A stretch of DNA of 6,204 bases from Bacteroidota bacterium (GTDB lineage Bacteria > Bacteroidota > Bacteroidia > J057). Made by a program: the position numbers and the translations under genes. The first letter of the stretch is position 1, and every line of letters begins with the position of its first letter. Below are positions 5,795 to 6,204 of this stretch, piece by piece. The stretch is taken from assembly GCA_004292985.1 (NCBI GenBank), contig RDXT01000293.1:1-6204 (forward strand). The letters are read 5' to 3'. The notes under the pieces are model-generated. The model was given only the letters and a program-made list of their open reading frames with translations. It did no database searches and was not told where the DNA came from.

Positions 5795-5838
5795 AGTCAC
5801 CCTTCGATACAGGCTAATTAGCCTTACTCAGGGTGACA
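5795..5838 (+). repeat. palindromic repeat, copy C (44 bp, forward)
   Basis: GTCACCCT (5796-5803) and AGGGTGAC (5830-5837) pair perfectly, and the centre GGCTAATTAGCC (5812-5823) is a perfect 12-bp palindrome. Compared with copy A the length is identical and the TTCGATACA and TTACTCAGG arms are unchanged. Most differences fall on paired positions and are compensated on the other side. It ends six bases beyond the stop codon of the dehydrogenase gene (minus strand), so it would form the 3' end of that mRNA. Confidence 0.85.
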
Positions 5839-5844
5839 GAGCGA

Positions 5845-6204
5845 TCATTCCGCCATCCTCCTCAGCGACTCCGTCGGTGCAAACCGCTCGCCATACAAAG
5901 CGGCAAAGCGCTCACAGTCAGCGAGAAACTGCTTCGCGCCGACATAGTGTATATAAGAGATGGCTCCTCCTGTATAGGCCGGAAAGCCGAAGGCCAGCAG
6001 CGAGCCCACATCCGCATCTTCCGCATTGCGGAGCACACCCTCGTCGAGGCAGCGAAGGGTTTCGAGGCCGGGCCAGAGCGTTTTTTTCTGCCCTTCGGGG
6101 TAGTCGTAAAAGCCTTTGCCTTCTTTTTTACCCGGGCGCTGAAGAATATCCACAAAAAACGCAACTACCTGATGTGCAGGTGAATCGAGGGGAATGCCGA
6201 GGTC
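5845..6204 (-). CDS. 3-hydroxyacyl-CoA dehydrogenase (FadJ/FadB-like), C-terminal part, truncated by window edge
   Basis: The minus-strand frame is open from the right edge (first codon 6202-6204, Asp) to TGA at 5845-5847, giving 119 C-terminal residues; the GTG at 6151-6153 is internal. Recognisable segments are GKKEGKGFYDYP, then RCLDEGVLRNAEDADVGS, FGFPAYTGG, AISYIHYVGA and GERFAPTESLRRMAE at the end. These are typical of the second C-terminal 3-hydroxyacyl-CoA dehydrogenase domain of the multifunctional fatty-acid beta-oxidation alpha subunit (FadB/FadJ), which hydrates enoyl-CoA and oxidises 3-hydroxyacyl-CoA with NAD+. The N-terminal enoyl-CoA hydratase and NAD-binding domains would lie outside the window, so whether the whole protein is bifunctional cannot be seen. 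Gene ends are followed at once by the palindromic repeat cluster. Confidence 0.9.
   Translation of the reverse strand, partial: DLGIPLDSPAHQVVAFFVDILQRPGKKEGKGFYDYPEGQKKTLWPGLETLRCLDEGVLRNAEDADVGSLLAFGFPAYTGGAISYIHYVGAKQFLADCERFAALYGERFAPTESLRRMAE

Noticed and set aside
5687..5838. CRISPR array
   Set aside because: Only three units, in alternating orientation, with spacers of about 4 to 12 bases and unequal unit length. A CRISPR has direct repeats with even spacers of about 30 bases.
5687..5838. Intrinsic (Rho-independent) terminators
   Set aside because: Stems are present, but none is followed by a T-run on either strand, and the internal loops are conserved in sequence.

Overview
The window reads as a stretch of chromosome from a member of the Bacteroidota, probably a moderately GC-rich one (by eye above 50% GC). 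The basis is gene content rather than a marker gene. It includes the arginase-like family I know from this phylum, a small conserved protein beside a PhnP-like metallo-hydrolase, weak or absent Shine-Dalgarno sequences, and a good TAnnTTTG (-7) promoter match ahead of one gene. The genus cannot be fixed from this sequence.

Layout from left to right. (1) The C-terminal end of an alpha/beta hydrolase runs in from the left on the + strand. Its last 14 bases overlap the tail of the next gene. (2) A three-gene minus-strand operon spans about 2437 to 400: an extended SDR (NAD-dependent epimerase/dehydratase-like) enzyme, an 85-residue protein of unknown function, and a PhnP-like metallo-beta-lactamase-fold phosphodiesterase. 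The last two are coupled by a GTGA overlap. (3) An 89-base divergent intergenic region carries a perfect 8-bp inverted repeat. (4) A plus-strand pair, 2527 to 4406, encodes an arginase/formimidoylglutamase-fold protein that lacks most metal ligands and, coupled by ATGA, an MlaF-type ABC ATPase with no permease or MCE partner in view. (5) Convergent to it lies a minus-strand gene for a membrane-anchored protein with four ComEA-type helix-hairpin-helix repeats. (6) A 229-base gap, 5616-5844, holds a promoter for that gene and three copies of a small palindromic element in alternating orientation. (7) The C-terminus of a FadJ/FadB-like 3-hydroxyacyl-CoA dehydrogenase runs off the right edge on the minus strand.

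The genes are mostly housekeeping or of general function and do not form one obvious pathway. I see no phage, transposase, CRISPR array, toxin-antitoxin or defence system, and no RNA gene. The most interesting signals are three. The first is the palindromic cluster, where two copies differ at several positions by paired, compensatory changes that preserve the hairpin. The second is the arginase-fold protein, which looks catalytically dead and is translationally coupled to an orphan lipid-transport-type ATPase. The third is the inverted repeat between the divergent operons. No complete new system can be claimed from this sequence alone.
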